This document shows positions 1 to 7,813 of a stretch of DNA of 39,391 bases, piece by piece. The position numbers and the translations under genes were made by a program. The notes beneath the pieces are model-generated. The model worked only from the letters and a program-made list of their open reading frames with translations. It was not told the DNA's origin and made no database searches. Numbering within the stretch: position 1 is the first letter of the stretch; every line of letters begins with the position of its first letter. The stretch comes from Peptococcaceae bacterium BRH_c4a (GTDB lineage Bacteria > Bacillota > Desulfotomaculia > Desulfotomaculales > Desulfocucumaceae): positions 1 through 39,391 of the forward strand of contig LADN01000076.1 of assembly GCA_000961585.1 (NCBI GenBank), written 5' to 3'.

Positions 1-237
1 TGCTGGAATAGTCGTCAGTCGTAGGACTTCAGACGTCGGAATAGTTTCATTTTACCTCTGGTCAAAAGACTTTAAGACCTACGACTGAAGACTGACGACC
101 GACGACTGATACAGCCAGTTCAGCCGGAGGATAAGCAGATCGGACTCAAACCCCTCCACCGGCCACAGAGTGACCCCGGAGCGACCCCGGAGGAACCAGG
201 ACCAATAAGGCCTTAATGCGTCATATACTTTCCTAAG
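1..237. repeat. Structured dispersed repeat, copy A (cut by window start)
   Basis: The part from about 112 to 237 matches copy C (25423-25500 and its 3' end) almost base for base, including the GGACTCAAACCCCTC arm and the runs of GCGACCCC, and ends in the shared GCATATACTTTCCT-like tail (here GTCATATACTTTCCT). The preceding part holds two arms of 7-nt-period degenerate repeats (11-45, and 74-110 with GAC at 76, 83, 90, 97 and 104). These arms are largely complementary to each other and would form the apical hairpin of the element. The left half of the conserved structure lies outside the window. No protein is supported here. Confidence 0.8.
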
Positions 238-246
238 CGATAAAAA

Positions 247-290
247 ATACCACGAAGCGCCCGTTTCTTACGGTTCAGTACCTTCGTGGC
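247..290 (-). terminator. Rho-independent terminator after the RidA gene
   Basis: Arms CCACGAAG (250-257) and CTTCGTGG (282-289) form a stem. On the minus strand it is followed by a T-rich run (complement of 241-248). It lies about 20 bases beyond the stop of the RidA-type gene and marks the end of that transcript. Confidence 0.8.
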
Positions 291-312
291 ATTTTAAAAT
301 CTGTTCCGCCGT

Positions 313-768
313 CTACTTTATCTTGACTATTATCTCCACCTCTACAGCGGCATTCATAGGCAGTTCGCTAACCCCCACCGCAGCCCTGGCGTGCCGACCG
401 GCCTCACCAAAGACCTCGCCCAGCAACTCTGAGGCCCCATTTACTACTTTGGGCTGACTTGCAAAACCCTGGGCACTGTTTACAAAGCCGCTAACCTTGA
501 CTATCCTCTCTATATTGTCCAAGCTTCCAATCAATTCCTTTATCGCACTTAAACAGTTGACGGCGCATATTTTTGCGGCCTCGTAACCCTGGGCTTCGGT
601 AAGATCGCTGCCCACTCTGCCTTTAAATTTGAGATCCCCGTCAACAATAGGAATCTGCCCCGATGTGTACACATACCTGTCCGCCAGGACCGCAGGAACG
701 TATGCGGCCAGAGGCTTTGGAGCAACAGGGAGGGTTATGCCCATTTCTTTCAGTTTGGCTTCATACAT
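313..768 (-). CDS. ridA: RidA/YjgF-family enamine/imine deaminase
   Basis: This 151-residue protein belongs to the Rid (YjgF/YER057c/UK114) family, whose archetype RidA hydrolyses reactive enamines and imines released by PLP enzymes or amino-acid oxidases. The signature Arg is in [12 protein letters not shown] (Arg128) and the later conserved Glu in EVEI (about Glu145), matching the catalytic Arg/Glu arrangement of active RidA. It is longer than E. coli RidA (about 128 residues), as in the roughly 150-residue subgroup. The start ATG at 768 follows GGAG of the upstream gene by a short spacer. It is the last gene of the two-gene transcript starting at the palindromic operator at 1227. Its presence suggests the cluster generates an unstable imine; the exact substrate is inference. 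Confidence 0.9.
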   Translation of the reverse strand: MYEAKLKEMGITLPVAPKPLAAYVPAVLADRYVYTSGQIPIVDGDLKFKGRVGSDLTEAQGYEAAKICAVNCLSAIKELIGSLDNIERIVKVSGFVNSAQGFASQPKVVNGASELLGEVFGEAGRHARAAVGVSELPMNAAVEVEIIVKIK

Positions 769-770
769 AA

Positions 771-1214
771 TTAATCATCTCCATCCATATGTTTGATAAT
801 AATCTCGGACTCCAGCTTCAAACCCAACTCCACACCGTCGGGCCTGGCATTGGAAAACAATACTATGTTCAGATGGTTGGGAAGATGTGTTTCATCGAAC
901 CCTGCAATCTTACCCAAAACCCTGCCGCAGCAAATCACTTCATCACCGGTCACCAGCACCCCGCCGTTGGCTATTTCCAGAAAACCCACATAGGATATAC
1001 TATTTACCATTTTTCCAGGAGCGGCTTCAATTTGGTCGGTAATTATAATTTCGTGGATTTCGTTCTTCTTCACAGCTCTGGAGATAGGGACAACCAGTTC
1101 CAAGGCCCGGTTTTCCAGCTTTCCCCTTAGAATTACCACCAGCCTGCCCAATACATCCCTCTTGGCGGCGTAGGGATTTTCACTGAATAGCCCTGCACTG
1201 TACGGATCTGTCAA
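771..1214 (-). CDS. Conserved protein of unknown function, first gene of the RidA transcript
   Basis: A 147-residue soluble protein that I cannot place in a named family with confidence. It is rich in short beta-strand-like stretches with Gly turns (around residues 75-110), and has no signal peptide or membrane segment. The start is TTG at 1214, set 9 nt after GAGGAG. That ribosome site is itself partly inside the palindromic operator at 1227-1241. The gene ends 2 nt before the RidA start, so the two are certainly cotranscribed. A consensus promoter (-35 TTGTGA, 17 nt, -10 TATAAT) drives the pair. Its link with RidA and with the B12/PLP genes under the same operator suggests a role in the same pathway, perhaps handling a labile intermediate; that is inference only. 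Confidence 0.75.
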   Translation of the reverse strand: MTDPYSAGLFSENPYAAKRDVLGRLVVILRGKLENRALELVVPISRAVKKNEIHEIIITDQIEAAPGKMVNSISYVGFLEIANGGVLVTGDEVICCGRVLGKIAGFDETHLPNHLNIVLFSNARPDGVELGLKLESEIIIKHMDGDD

Positions 1215-1226
1215 CTAACCACACTC

Positions 1227-1241
1227 CTCATCATTGATGAG
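1227..1241. promoter_or_regulatory. Palindromic operator, copy 1
   Basis: CTCATCA-T-TGATGAG is a perfect 7-bp-arm palindrome. It sits 4 nt downstream of the -10 box of the promoter for the gene at 771-1214, so it covers the transcription start and touches the ribosome binding site, as expected of a repressor site. An identical copy is found at 10711-10725 ahead of the PLP enzyme gene. The nearest candidate repressor is the FCD regulator at 1321-2055. Confidence 0.75.
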
Positions 1242-1245
1242 TACA

Positions 1246-1274
1246 ATTATACCACCTTCTAAGACTTTTCACAA
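1246..1274 (-). promoter_or_regulatory. Sigma-70-type promoter of the unknown-protein/RidA transcript
   Basis: Read on the minus strand, -35 TTGTGA (1269-1274) and -10 TATAAT (1246-1251) are separated by exactly 17 nt. The -35 box abuts the terminator of the upstream regulator gene. Confidence 0.75.
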
Positions 1275-1276
1275 GC

Positions 1277-1309
1277 AAATGAGAGCGGACAACCAGTCCG
1301 CTCTCATTT
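1277..1309 (-). terminator. Terminator after the FCD regulator gene
   Basis: Perfect 14-bp stem AAATGAGAGCGGAC / GTCCGCTCTCATTT with a 5-nt loop, 12 nt past the regulator stop. It isolates the regulator transcript from the RidA transcript. The stem end overlaps the start of the next promoter closely. Confidence 0.8.
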
Positions 1310-1320
1310 GCTATATTCGG

Positions 1321-2055
1321 CTATCGCTCAACCAGACTCCAATACTTCTGAACGTCCTCGATAAGGCTCTCAATGTGTTCCACCATGGCCTGTTCGGCCC
1401 CGTCCGGATTGCGGTCCCTGATGGCCGATAAAATCTTGCCATGCCCCACCACCAGCCGGCCTCCCACTTCAGTCCGGATATATTCCAGTATGGGTGACAA
1501 CTGTCCGTCATGCCTGATCAAATCCAGGGCGGCGGCCAATACCTTGTTTTTGGCCGATTCGGAAACCAGTTTGTGAAACTTTACATCCTGTTCGGCGGTC
1601 ATTTGTTTCTGTAAGCTGAACTGTTCCTGATCAATCAAAACCGACTCCATCCGGAGAATTTCCGAATCGGTGGCGTGCAGCGCAGCCAGCCTGGCCAGTT
1701 CCCTCTCGATGGCCCTCCTGGCCACCAGAATATCAATAAGATCTTCCTTCTTAGTAGACTTTAGGGTCTCGATAAAACGGTTTCCATAGGCCAGGCGGCG
1801 CTCAAGATTCCTGAAATGTTCCAGCTCTGTTCTTCCGCTGTCGGTGATGGTGCGCCCCTTGAAGCCCGCTTTAATGGTCAGGGCCTTTCTGTCCATTTCG
1901 TTAAGAATACGCCCCACCGTTGCCTCGCTGACTCCAAAGCCCCTGTCCTGCAAAAGCTGGCTAATCAGGCCGGAACCCATGGGCTCCACCCGCTCTTCCA
2001 TTATAGATAGAATTTGGCACTCCAGCTTTTCCCTGTCGCCTGTCACCAACATCAC
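1321..2055 (-). CDS. FCD-domain (GntR/FadR-like) transcriptional regulator
   Basis: 244 residues. The N-terminal winged helix (about 8-75) is followed by an all-helical FCD ligand-binding domain (about 90-235). The FCD metal-site residues are visible: Asp157 and His161 in the D-x-x-x-H motif, then His205 and His227. FCD regulators usually bind small carboxylates or amino acids with a metal. The start is GTG at 2055 or ATG at 2052, only about 10 nt beyond the predicted +1, so the leader is very short. The gene has its own promoter and terminator. It is the only DNA-binding protein in the cluster and the natural candidate for binding the two identical CTCATCA palindromes (1227 and 10711). No copy of that site is seen at its own promoter, so it may not autoregulate. 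Confidence 0.88.
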   Translation of the reverse strand: MMLVTGDREKLECQILSIMEERVEPMGSGLISQLLQDRGFGVSEATVGRILNEMDRKALTIKAGFKGRTITDSGRTELEHFRNLERRLAYGNRFIETLKSTKKEDLIDILVARRAIERELARLAALHATDSEILRMESVLIDQEQFSLQKQMTAEQDVKFHKLVSESAKNKVLAAALDLIRHDGQLSPILEYIRTEVGGRLVVGHGKILSAIRDRNPDGAEQAMVEHIESLIEDVQKYWSLVER

Positions 2056-2069
2056 CCCAGACCAATTCT

Positions 2070-2098
2070 AATATATGCAGAATCTTTCCGCCTGTCAA
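2070..2098 (-). promoter_or_regulatory. Promoter of the FCD regulator
   Basis: On the minus strand TTGACA (2093-2098), 17 nt, TATATT (2070-2075). This near-consensus promoter lies directly upstream of the regulator start, predicting an almost leaderless mRNA. Confidence 0.75.
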
Positions 2099-2145
2099 GG
2101 TCAAACCCGGCAAACCCAGCCCCGATAGATACGGGGCGTATTGTA

Positions 2146-2176
2146 AAAGTGCCCCACCGCCGGGGTGGGGCACTTT
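2146..2176 (-). terminator. Terminator after the permease gene
   Basis: Perfect 13-bp stem AAAGTGCCCCACC / GGTGGGGCACTTT with a 5-nt loop, then TTTTAC on the minus strand. It ends the transcript containing the permease (stop at 2200). Confidence 0.85.
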
Positions 2177-2199
2177 ACCTAAAAAAGACAAACCTGGTA

Positions 2200-3606
2200 T
2201 TACAGCATGAAAATGACGGCCACAATAGTGGATACAACCATCCCGGTTATCACCGGAATAAAATTCTTCCTTACCAGATCCAGAACCGGAACACCAGCTA
2301 TGCCGGCCACGGCCACCAATGATGACCATGCCACAATGGTGCCGCCGCCCGACCAGATGGCCCCGATCTGCCCGATGGAAGCCAGGGTTGCGGTTATATT
2401 CTGGTTGCCCGAACCCAGGGCGGCAGCCAGTGTTCCCACCAGCGGAAGCCCGGAAAAGCCGGAACCGTCAAGTCCTGTAATCATACCCAGTATCAGCAGG
2501 CCAAAGCTGGCCACAAATCCCGTGGGACTGATAACGCTGGCCATGGCGTTGCCCACATCGAACAGATAGCCTGGCGCCCCTTTACCCAGGATGAGTGGAG
2601 CAGACTCGGGACTTCCTATGAAAAAGAAGCCAGCGATGGGTATGATGGGCCCCATAATTTTGAAGGCGAACCCCAGCCCTTCTCCCAGGAAATCAGCCAC
2701 ACTGTCCAGACCTTTTGACTTAAAAACCAGCAAAGAGGTGATGATAATCACCAGGAAGGCCGACCCGCCCAGCAAGGCCGAAGCGTCGCCGCCTTTTATA
2801 TCAAAGGCGAATAGGGAGACAACAACTCCTACAACCACTGCTATCATCAGTCCCGCCGCAAATTTTCCGTAGCGGGCGCCTTCCAGCACCTTTTCTACAC
2901 CGCCGGCCTGCCCCACTATGTCAAAACCAGTGGATTTTTCATTTTTAGTTTTCTCGGCAAATGTTTTAATTTCTTTTCTACTCATTATCCAGGCCATGGT
3001 TATGGCCACCACACCGGTAATGGCTGTTAACATACCCGCCCGGATGGTCACCATCTCAACGGGTACTCCGGCGGACTTTGCCGTCAGCCCGGGGGCTCCC
3101 TGGATAATAACGTCGCCTCCCAGAGCCATCCCCTGTCCGGCCAGGGCTATGGCCACGGCGCACATGATGGGGGGCAGCCCGGCCCTTATGGCCGCCGGGA
3201 TGAGCAGCGCCCCTATGAGCGGCACTGCCGGGGTCGGCCAGAACAGCAGAGAAATAAAAGCAGTGCCCAGAATTATTACCAGATAACCGGTCAGCGGCGA
3301 ATTCATAAAACCCTTCAGGGGCTTTACCAGAACCTGGTCGGCGCCGGTCACTTCCATGGCTGCCAGCAGCGCCACCATTACCCCGATAATCATGAATATG
3401 CTGAAAAGATCCTTGGCCGCAACGATGCTGGCGTTAAAAATTGTTCCCACACCGCCGATAAAACTGCCCGTATAAACCAGGCCAATGGCGAAGGTAAACA
3501 GTATACAGGGTATTATTACATTCTTCCTCAATATCATGGTTGCGATTACAGTTAGGACACCGATAATATAAATCCAGTGAACGGCATTAAAATGGACTTC
3601 TGACAT
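2200..3606 (-). CDS. Multi-spanning organic-acid/amino-acid permease (ion-transporter superfamily)
   Basis: A 468-residue integral membrane protein with about 11-12 hydrophobic segments, and repeated Gly/Pro-rich hairpins such as FWPTPAVPLIGALL and SPTGFVASFGLL, typical of the GntP/CitMHS/DcuC-like ion-transporter superfamily. I chose the ATG at 3606 (MSEVHF) because GGAGGTG lies 7 nt upstream; an in-frame ATG ten codons earlier lacks a ribosome site. Substrate unknown. Its position between the P-loop/mutase genes and the regulator suggests it imports or exports the amino or organic acid metabolised by the cluster. An uptake role would make it a Na+ or H+ symporter at the cytoplasmic membrane. 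Confidence 0.8.
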   Translation of the reverse strand: MSEVHFNAVHWIYIIGVLTVIATMILRKNVIIPCILFTFAIGLVYTGSFIGGVGTIFNASIVAAKDLFSIFMIIGVMVALLAAMEVTGADQVLVKPLKGFMNSPLTGYLVIILGTAFISLLFWPTPAVPLIGALLIPAAIRAGLPPIMCAVAIALAGQGMALGGDVIIQGAPGLTAKSAGVPVEMVTIRAGMLTAITGVVAITMAWIMSRKEIKTFAEKTKNEKSTGFDIVGQAGGVEKVLEGARYGKFAAGLMIAVVVGVVVSLFAFDIKGGDASALLGGSAFLVIIITSLLVFKSKGLDSVADFLGEGLGFAFKIMGPIIPIAGFFFIGSPESAPLILGKGAPGYLFDVGNAMASVISPTGFVASFGLLILGMITGLDGSGFSGLPLVGTLAAALGSGNQNITATLASIGQIGAIWSGGGTIVAWSSLVAVAGIAGVPVLDLVRKNFIPVITGMVVSTIVAVIFML

Positions 3607-3743
3607 TTTGACACACCTCCAAAATAAATTTTGCAAGAAACTGTTATTATTTTGTTAAAAAGCTAAGATCCCCCCTCTAATCACCCACTTTTCCGAACAA
3701 TAAGATAATTGAATGGCTAATATTCCAGCCGTGAACCCAATTC

Positions 3744-4808
3744 TTAAGCCAAGCTCTTCAGCGCCCCGGCCAAACCTCCGGGGCCGTCCCGGACCACATC
3801 AAAAACCGGAACATTGACGGAACACTTTATTTTCGAAACCAACAGATCCCGGTCGATAAAAGCAGGCTGGTAATGGTTGGTTTCGTACCTGTAGCAGGGG
3901 TAAAAGGGATTTACCGCCACCGCCGCCAGGGGCAGGGACTTACGGAAGACCACCCTTCCCTCCCTCTGCGAGACCCTGTCCACAAAGCGTCGGGCCGTTA
4001 GCGGGCCGCCGCTCAGGACAAGCTTCATCGGATCCTCAAAAACGTACGTCATACCTTCCCTGAAGGGCAATCCAGCCAGTGCCTCCAAAATCGCCGGGGA
4101 AACCAGCCCCGGGCAGTACAGGCCCCCGGCCTCCCCCGCCAGGCAGGACATTGCTTTTACACACCCGGCTTCCAGAAGCAATCCGGGTAACTCAGCCAGT
4201 ATCACACCGTCACGGTTCCAGAGAACTGATTTGCCCTCAACATGGGCGGCCCCGGGAATCTCCGCCCCCCCCGGAAGGCTGCATATAACTCCCAGGCTGT
4301 GTGTTTCCAGGGACAACCTGTCCAGGTCGGTGGTATATGACGCTCCGGTGCAAAGTATAATGCCGTCGGTCTCGGCCATGGGGGCAACCCTGTTCAGTGC
4401 CCCGTCCACCATAACCAGATCCGCCCCCTGCACGGACATCCACTGCAGTATCTCCCTCAGGTGCCGGCTTTGATTGGGCCCCGCCAGCACCATAAGGCCG
4501 CCCTTAGCCACTTGGCCGCACACAATTTCACCCAGCGGGGTTTTAATACCCGTCCGGTCCAGCACCTTTACCCTGGCGCTGCCCGCAGGCAGACACCCTT
4601 CCGAAACCGCCACCAAACTGCCCGCTTCTAAATAAATCCTCGGCTTGGGCAAACCGGTTACATTGTCAACCCTTTCCCCATCGTAACCAATGCTGGTAAT
4701 ACCGATGCAGATCCCCGGGTTCCGCAAGTATTCCAGCAAAGCCATGGTGGCGGTGGTCTTTCCGGTATTTTTAGCCGTTCCCGCAATGCCCACGGTGAGC
4801 GTTTTCAC
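3744..4808 (-). CDS. P-loop protein coupled to the B12 mutase-like gene
   Basis: 354 residues. A nucleotide-binding loop lies at the extreme N-terminus (TAKNTGKTT, residues 11-19), of the kind seen in MobB and related SIMIBI-type proteins but with Thr where the first Gly of Walker A usually is. A Walker-B-like strand LVMVDGALNR follows around residue 130. No close named family is recognised. It starts with GTG inside a 4-nt GTGA overlap with the mutase-like gene, so the two are translationally coupled. B12 mutases often have a dedicated NTPase that loads or repairs the cobalamin (for example MeaB for methylmalonyl-CoA mutase). By analogy this may be such a chaperone, but that is inference from position and P-loop only. 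Confidence 0.7.
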   Translation of the reverse strand: MKTLTVGIAGTAKNTGKTTATMALLEYLRNPGICIGITSIGYDGERVDNVTGLPKPRIYLEAGSLVAVSEGCLPAGSARVKVLDRTGIKTPLGEIVCGQVAKGGLMVLAGPNQSRHLREILQWMSVQGADLVMVDGALNRVAPMAETDGIILCTGASYTTDLDRLSLETHSLGVICSLPGGAEIPGAAHVEGKSVLWNRDGVILAELPGLLLEAGCVKAMSCLAGEAGGLYCPGLVSPAILEALAGLPFREGMTYVFEDPMKLVLSGGPLTARRFVDRVSQREGRVVFRKSLPLAAVAVNPFYPCYRYETNHYQPAFIDRDLLVSKIKCSVNVPVFDVVRDGPGGLAGALKSLA

Positions 4809-6625
4809 ACCATCATCACCGTGTCCCTTCCGTTCCGGCCAGGGTAAGCGCCTTCCTCACGGCTGCCAAGTACTCCCCGGTAAAGCGCCTCCACGAAATC
4901 TCCCCTGTCGGCAACCTGCCGCAGAACGTTCTCAATGCCTTCTTCAATTTCCCGGCTCCAGTCCAGCGCCCGCTGGGATGGTTCCAGCCTGGTGCTGCCG
5001 AAAAACCTGAAGCCCTCGCCCACTGCCCGCAGTGTATCCACCTTGGAGGGCACGCTTATGGGCCCCCCTGAATATGCCTCGTCCGAGGAGGCGATGGTAA
5101 TGGCGTCAACCCCCAGCATTGCCGCCAGACAGGCATGATAAGCCGTGGCGGCCGAGGACTGAATGCGGTCCTCGGAATGGGTCATAAAACCTATGGGAGC
5201 CCCCGGCCAGACCGGGGCGTCTATAATGTGGCGCAGGGCCAGCACCTTGGCTACATTAAAATCAACATAGTTATCCTTCATCTGCCCCCCCACCATAACC
5301 TCGGGAGAATAGCAAAACAGTGGCTGAAGTATGGGCTTCGCCCCCAGCCTCAGGGCCAGGGCGGCGGTAATCAGCATCCCGGCAAAGGCCTTGTGGGCCG
5401 GAACCCCGCAAAGCTCCTCATTGGTCACAATGTCAAAGGGCAAACCGTATTTGGCCGCATAGCGGATAGCCTCAACCCCGTCCACAGTCATCCGGGCCGG
5501 GTCTGTGCCGGCCCCCAGCGCCCCGTAAGATATATTTATTTTGGTGAGGTCGGCCTGGAATTTTCCCGCCAGCACCACGGTCTCCGGTGTGTTTAACCCC
5601 CTGTGGGCGCGCACCTGCCAGAGAGTACCGGATTCCAAAGATTGTCTGATCCGGTTCAAGTTGGCCGGGGTGATCACCGTCCCATCCTCCTGATGGGTAA
5701 GAAACCCGTCCATGAAACCCTCTGTCCTTGCTCCCCAGGAAGGATCGAAGTGTATTACCCCGTCCGCCCCCCAGGCCTCGCTGACCTTTATGTGCCCGGT
5801 ATCCATAAAGGGACAGCCGGTGCCATACTGGTTAAACACCAGCGGCTTCTTCAGTGAGTGCTGAAGTTTTGGCGCCTCCATGCGTTCCTTGGTGGCCTTT
5901 ATATACTCTTCAAGGGCCGCCGCCTCTTCCCTGGTAAACCGTCTGGTCTTTGGGTGCAGAATACCTTTCAGGTAAAAATCACGGGTGATTTCCCCGCAAA
6001 ACCTGGGATACTCTTCCAAAAATTCAGTCATTTTCTCGTATTTGCGCCATCTGTCTATATCCCACAATTCCTCGCGCACCCGGGCCCGCAACACCCCGGA
6101 GGAAGTCCTGTTTTCCGTCCAGGCCAGTATAATGCCGGCAATCTGCTTCAGCAGTCCGGCGATAACGCTGTTATGGCAGGTATAAGTATAAGATTCGGTA
6201 ATATCAATCTTTAGTTTGTTATTTTTGGCCAGGCCCGGGACATAATCCCTGCCTTCAACGAAGGCCACCGCCTCCTCCACGCTGGTGCCGGGACCAAAAC
6301 CCGCGTCAAAGCCTAATTCAGCGGCCAGTTCAGGACGTATGGCCATCCCGCCTATGCCTATTCTGACCCTGTCCCTAACCCCGGCAGCATCAGCCAGGTC
6401 AACGAACCTAGCCAGTATCTCAGCCACACCGTAACCCAGGGTCCTGCTGATCAGCACGGTATCCGCCCGGCTGTTTATTATCTCCTGGATAATCTCCTCC
6501 GGCTGCAGATCCGGCTGCAGGAGAACTGTTTCGTGTCCCGCCTCTTCAAGTCCGCGCTTTATTATTTTCAGGCCCACATCGTGGACCGGGTCAATGGGAG
6601 CCAGCAGAACTTTTCGGGAAACCAT
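4805..6625 (-). CDS. Cobalamin-binding mutase-like protein (N-terminal B12 domain plus TIM-barrel-like domain)
   Basis: 606 residues from the ATG at 6625, chosen because GGAGAGGAG lies 7 nt upstream; an open frame extends 20 codons further without support. Residues about 1-130 look like a Rossmann-type B12-binding domain, with DPVHDVG near residue 12 resembling the D-x-H-x-x-G cobalt-ligating loop and later RIGIGGMAI. The remainder (about 230-600) resembles the TIM-barrel subunit of glutamate mutase (MutE/GlmE) and related aminomutases, notably KINISYGALGAG and ITIASSDEAYSGG. The canonical Asp two residues before His is Pro here, with Asp displaced by one. B12-domain-first order differs from ornithine aminomutase OraE, where it is C-terminal. 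It likely catalyses an adenosylcobalamin-dependent 1,2-rearrangement of an amino acid; the substrate is unknown. Confidence 0.75.
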   Translation of the reverse strand: MVSRKVLLAPIDPVHDVGLKIIKRGLEEAGHETVLLQPDLQPEEIIQEIINSRADTVLISRTLGYGVAEILARFVDLADAAGVRDRVRIGIGGMAIRPELAAELGFDAGFGPGTSVEEAVAFVEGRDYVPGLAKNNKLKIDITESYTYTCHNSVIAGLLKQIAGIILAWTENRTSSGVLRARVREELWDIDRWRKYEKMTEFLEEYPRFCGEITRDFYLKGILHPKTRRFTREEAAALEEYIKATKERMEAPKLQHSLKKPLVFNQYGTGCPFMDTGHIKVSEAWGADGVIHFDPSWGARTEGFMDGFLTHQEDGTVITPANLNRIRQSLESGTLWQVRAHRGLNTPETVVLAGKFQADLTKINISYGALGAGTDPARMTVDGVEAIRYAAKYGLPFDIVTNEELCGVPAHKAFAGMLITAALALRLGAKPILQPLFCYSPEVMVGGQMKDNYVDFNVAKVLALRHIIDAPVWPGAPIGFMTHSEDRIQSSAATAYHACLAAMLGVDAITIASSDEAYSGGPISVPSKVDTLRAVGEGFRFFGSTRLEPSQRALDWSREIEEGIENVLRQVADRGDFVEALYRGVLGSREEGAYPGRNGRDTVMMV

Positions 6626-6866
6626 CGCCAGTCTCCTCTCCACCGATTTTAAGCCACCCGTAAGCGTCACCCGGGCGATGGACATAAGCCCTGGCCCTTA
6701 AACGCACGCCGGGCCCCTGAAACTGTATGAATACTATATCAACGTCCTTAAAGCCCATTTCCCTGAATAACTGGAGTGTCAGCCTGCGTCCTTCATCCTC
6801 GCTGGAACATACCAGAAATGTTTCTATGTCAATGGCGTCCATTATCCGTTCCAAAATACGGGACAA
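6591..6866 (-). CDS. Small protein upstream of the B12 mutase-like gene
   Basis: About 91 residues from a TTG at 6866 that follows GGGAGGTG by 6 nt; an in-frame ATG at 6890 has no ribosome site. The sequence predicts helix, strand and helix (LERIMDAIDIETFLVC, then DEGRRLTLQLFREMGF), and no family is recognised. It overlaps the start of the mutase-like gene by 35 nt, implying coupled translation and perhaps a small subunit. It does not resemble OraS of ornithine aminomutase. The last dozen residues lie in the overlap and are Gly/Ser-rich. Confidence 0.6.
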   Translation of the reverse strand: MSRILERIMDAIDIETFLVCSSEDEGRRLTLQLFREMGFKDVDIVFIQFQGPGVRLRARAYVHRPGDAYGWLKIGGEETGDGFPKSSAGSH

Positions 6867-6979
6867 TCGGCACACCTCCCGGTAACGCATTATTTTATCA
6901 CATTACTTGCCAAAGGGCAGCTTATTTTTCAGGTATGCCGCATAACATATAATAAAACCCATTAAAAGGGGGAAATAAG

Positions 6980-7813
6980 TTGAATACTTCCGCTCTCTCC
7001 GGCCAGTGCGAAATTACCGGACACAAAGACTGCCCCTGTGTGCTTGCCAACCTTGAAGAGTGCCTGGTGTGCAGCCACCTGCAAGGCCTGGATTTTTGCG
7101 ACTGCCGCTGGACTAAAAACTGCGTTTACATCAATTTTATACACGACAAAAAATCTTTGGGCCCAAAGGGTGAAAATTTTTTAACTCCAGCCCGCTTTCT
7201 TACAGTGGGAATACGTGGATATCATCTTTTTTTAACTGCGCCTGATGCTGTATTAAGAACCGCCGGACCTCTGGACTGCGTTTCTATCAGAACCCGGCAA
7301 AAACCGGAAAAAACTTTTCCTGCGGTGGTGCTGGAAAAATACCCGGATCACGGGATAATCTCACTGGCCGTCAAGCCTCTCACCGCAACGGAGAAGAACA
7401 TACTTTTCAGTTCTTCGTCCTTTGATTTGATCCCCGGGTCAAAAACCGCCGTACAGGGCTTAACTAATATTGGAAGGCTTGAAGGAATGAACGTGCTTAT
7501 CTCAGCCTCAGGTTACGAACAGCTTCTGGCCCATGCCCTTGTCAAAAGACTGCTGCTGTTTAAAGCTAAAGATATAACGGTTTTATTAAATGAAAACCTG
7601 TCCGTTATCGTCAGCAAACTGGAAAGGGCCGGAGTCCGGTACCAAACGGGTAATGAACGCTCACTGCGGGAAGCCCTTAAGCGCAGTAGTTTTCAAGCCT
7701 GTTTCAGCCTGGGACCCAACTCACTGCACAAAAGGGTTGCCATGGCACTGAACAGCGCGGGGTCCGCCATTCCCCTTTTCATTTCAACCAGTTGCGGAAC
7801 TAACGCTTTTTAA
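6980..7813 (+). CDS. Cys-rich protein with ferredoxin-reductase-like fold
   Basis: 277 residues from TTG at 6980, preceded by AAAGGGGGAAATAAG. The N-terminal 50 residues carry nine Cys, with CPCVLANLEECLVCSHLQG and FCDC, suggesting a zinc or iron-sulfur site. The rest (about 70-260) resembles the FAD/NAD-binding halves of dihydroorotate dehydrogenase electron-transfer (PyrK/FNR-like) proteins. A beta-rich domain is followed by a Rossmann-like segment (NVLISASGYEQLL, then DITVLLNENL), but without a clear GxGxxP motif. It is transcribed against the cluster genes and converges with the FAD enzyme gene, overlapping its end by 4 nt. It may be a divergent electron carrier or sensor, and its role in the B12 cluster is uncertain. 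Confidence 0.65.
   Translation: MNTSALSGQCEITGHKDCPCVLANLEECLVCSHLQGLDFCDCRWTKNCVYINFIHDKKSLGPKGENFLTPARFLTVGIRGYHLFLTAPDAVLRTAGPLDCVSIRTRQKPEKTFPAVVLEKYPDHGIISLAVKPLTATEKNILFSSSSFDLIPGSKTAVQGLTNIGRLEGMNVLISASGYEQLLAHALVKRLLLFKAKDITVLLNENLSVIVSKLERAGVRYQTGNERSLREALKRSSFQACFSLGPNSLHKRVAMALNSAGSAIPLFISTSCGTNAF

Noticed and set aside
313-6866. Ornithine aminomutase pathway (OraS-OraE) as the identity of the B12 cluster
   Set aside because: The small protein does not resemble OraS, the B12 domain is at the wrong end for OraE, and neither OrtA/OrtB nor diaminopentanoate dehydrogenase is present.
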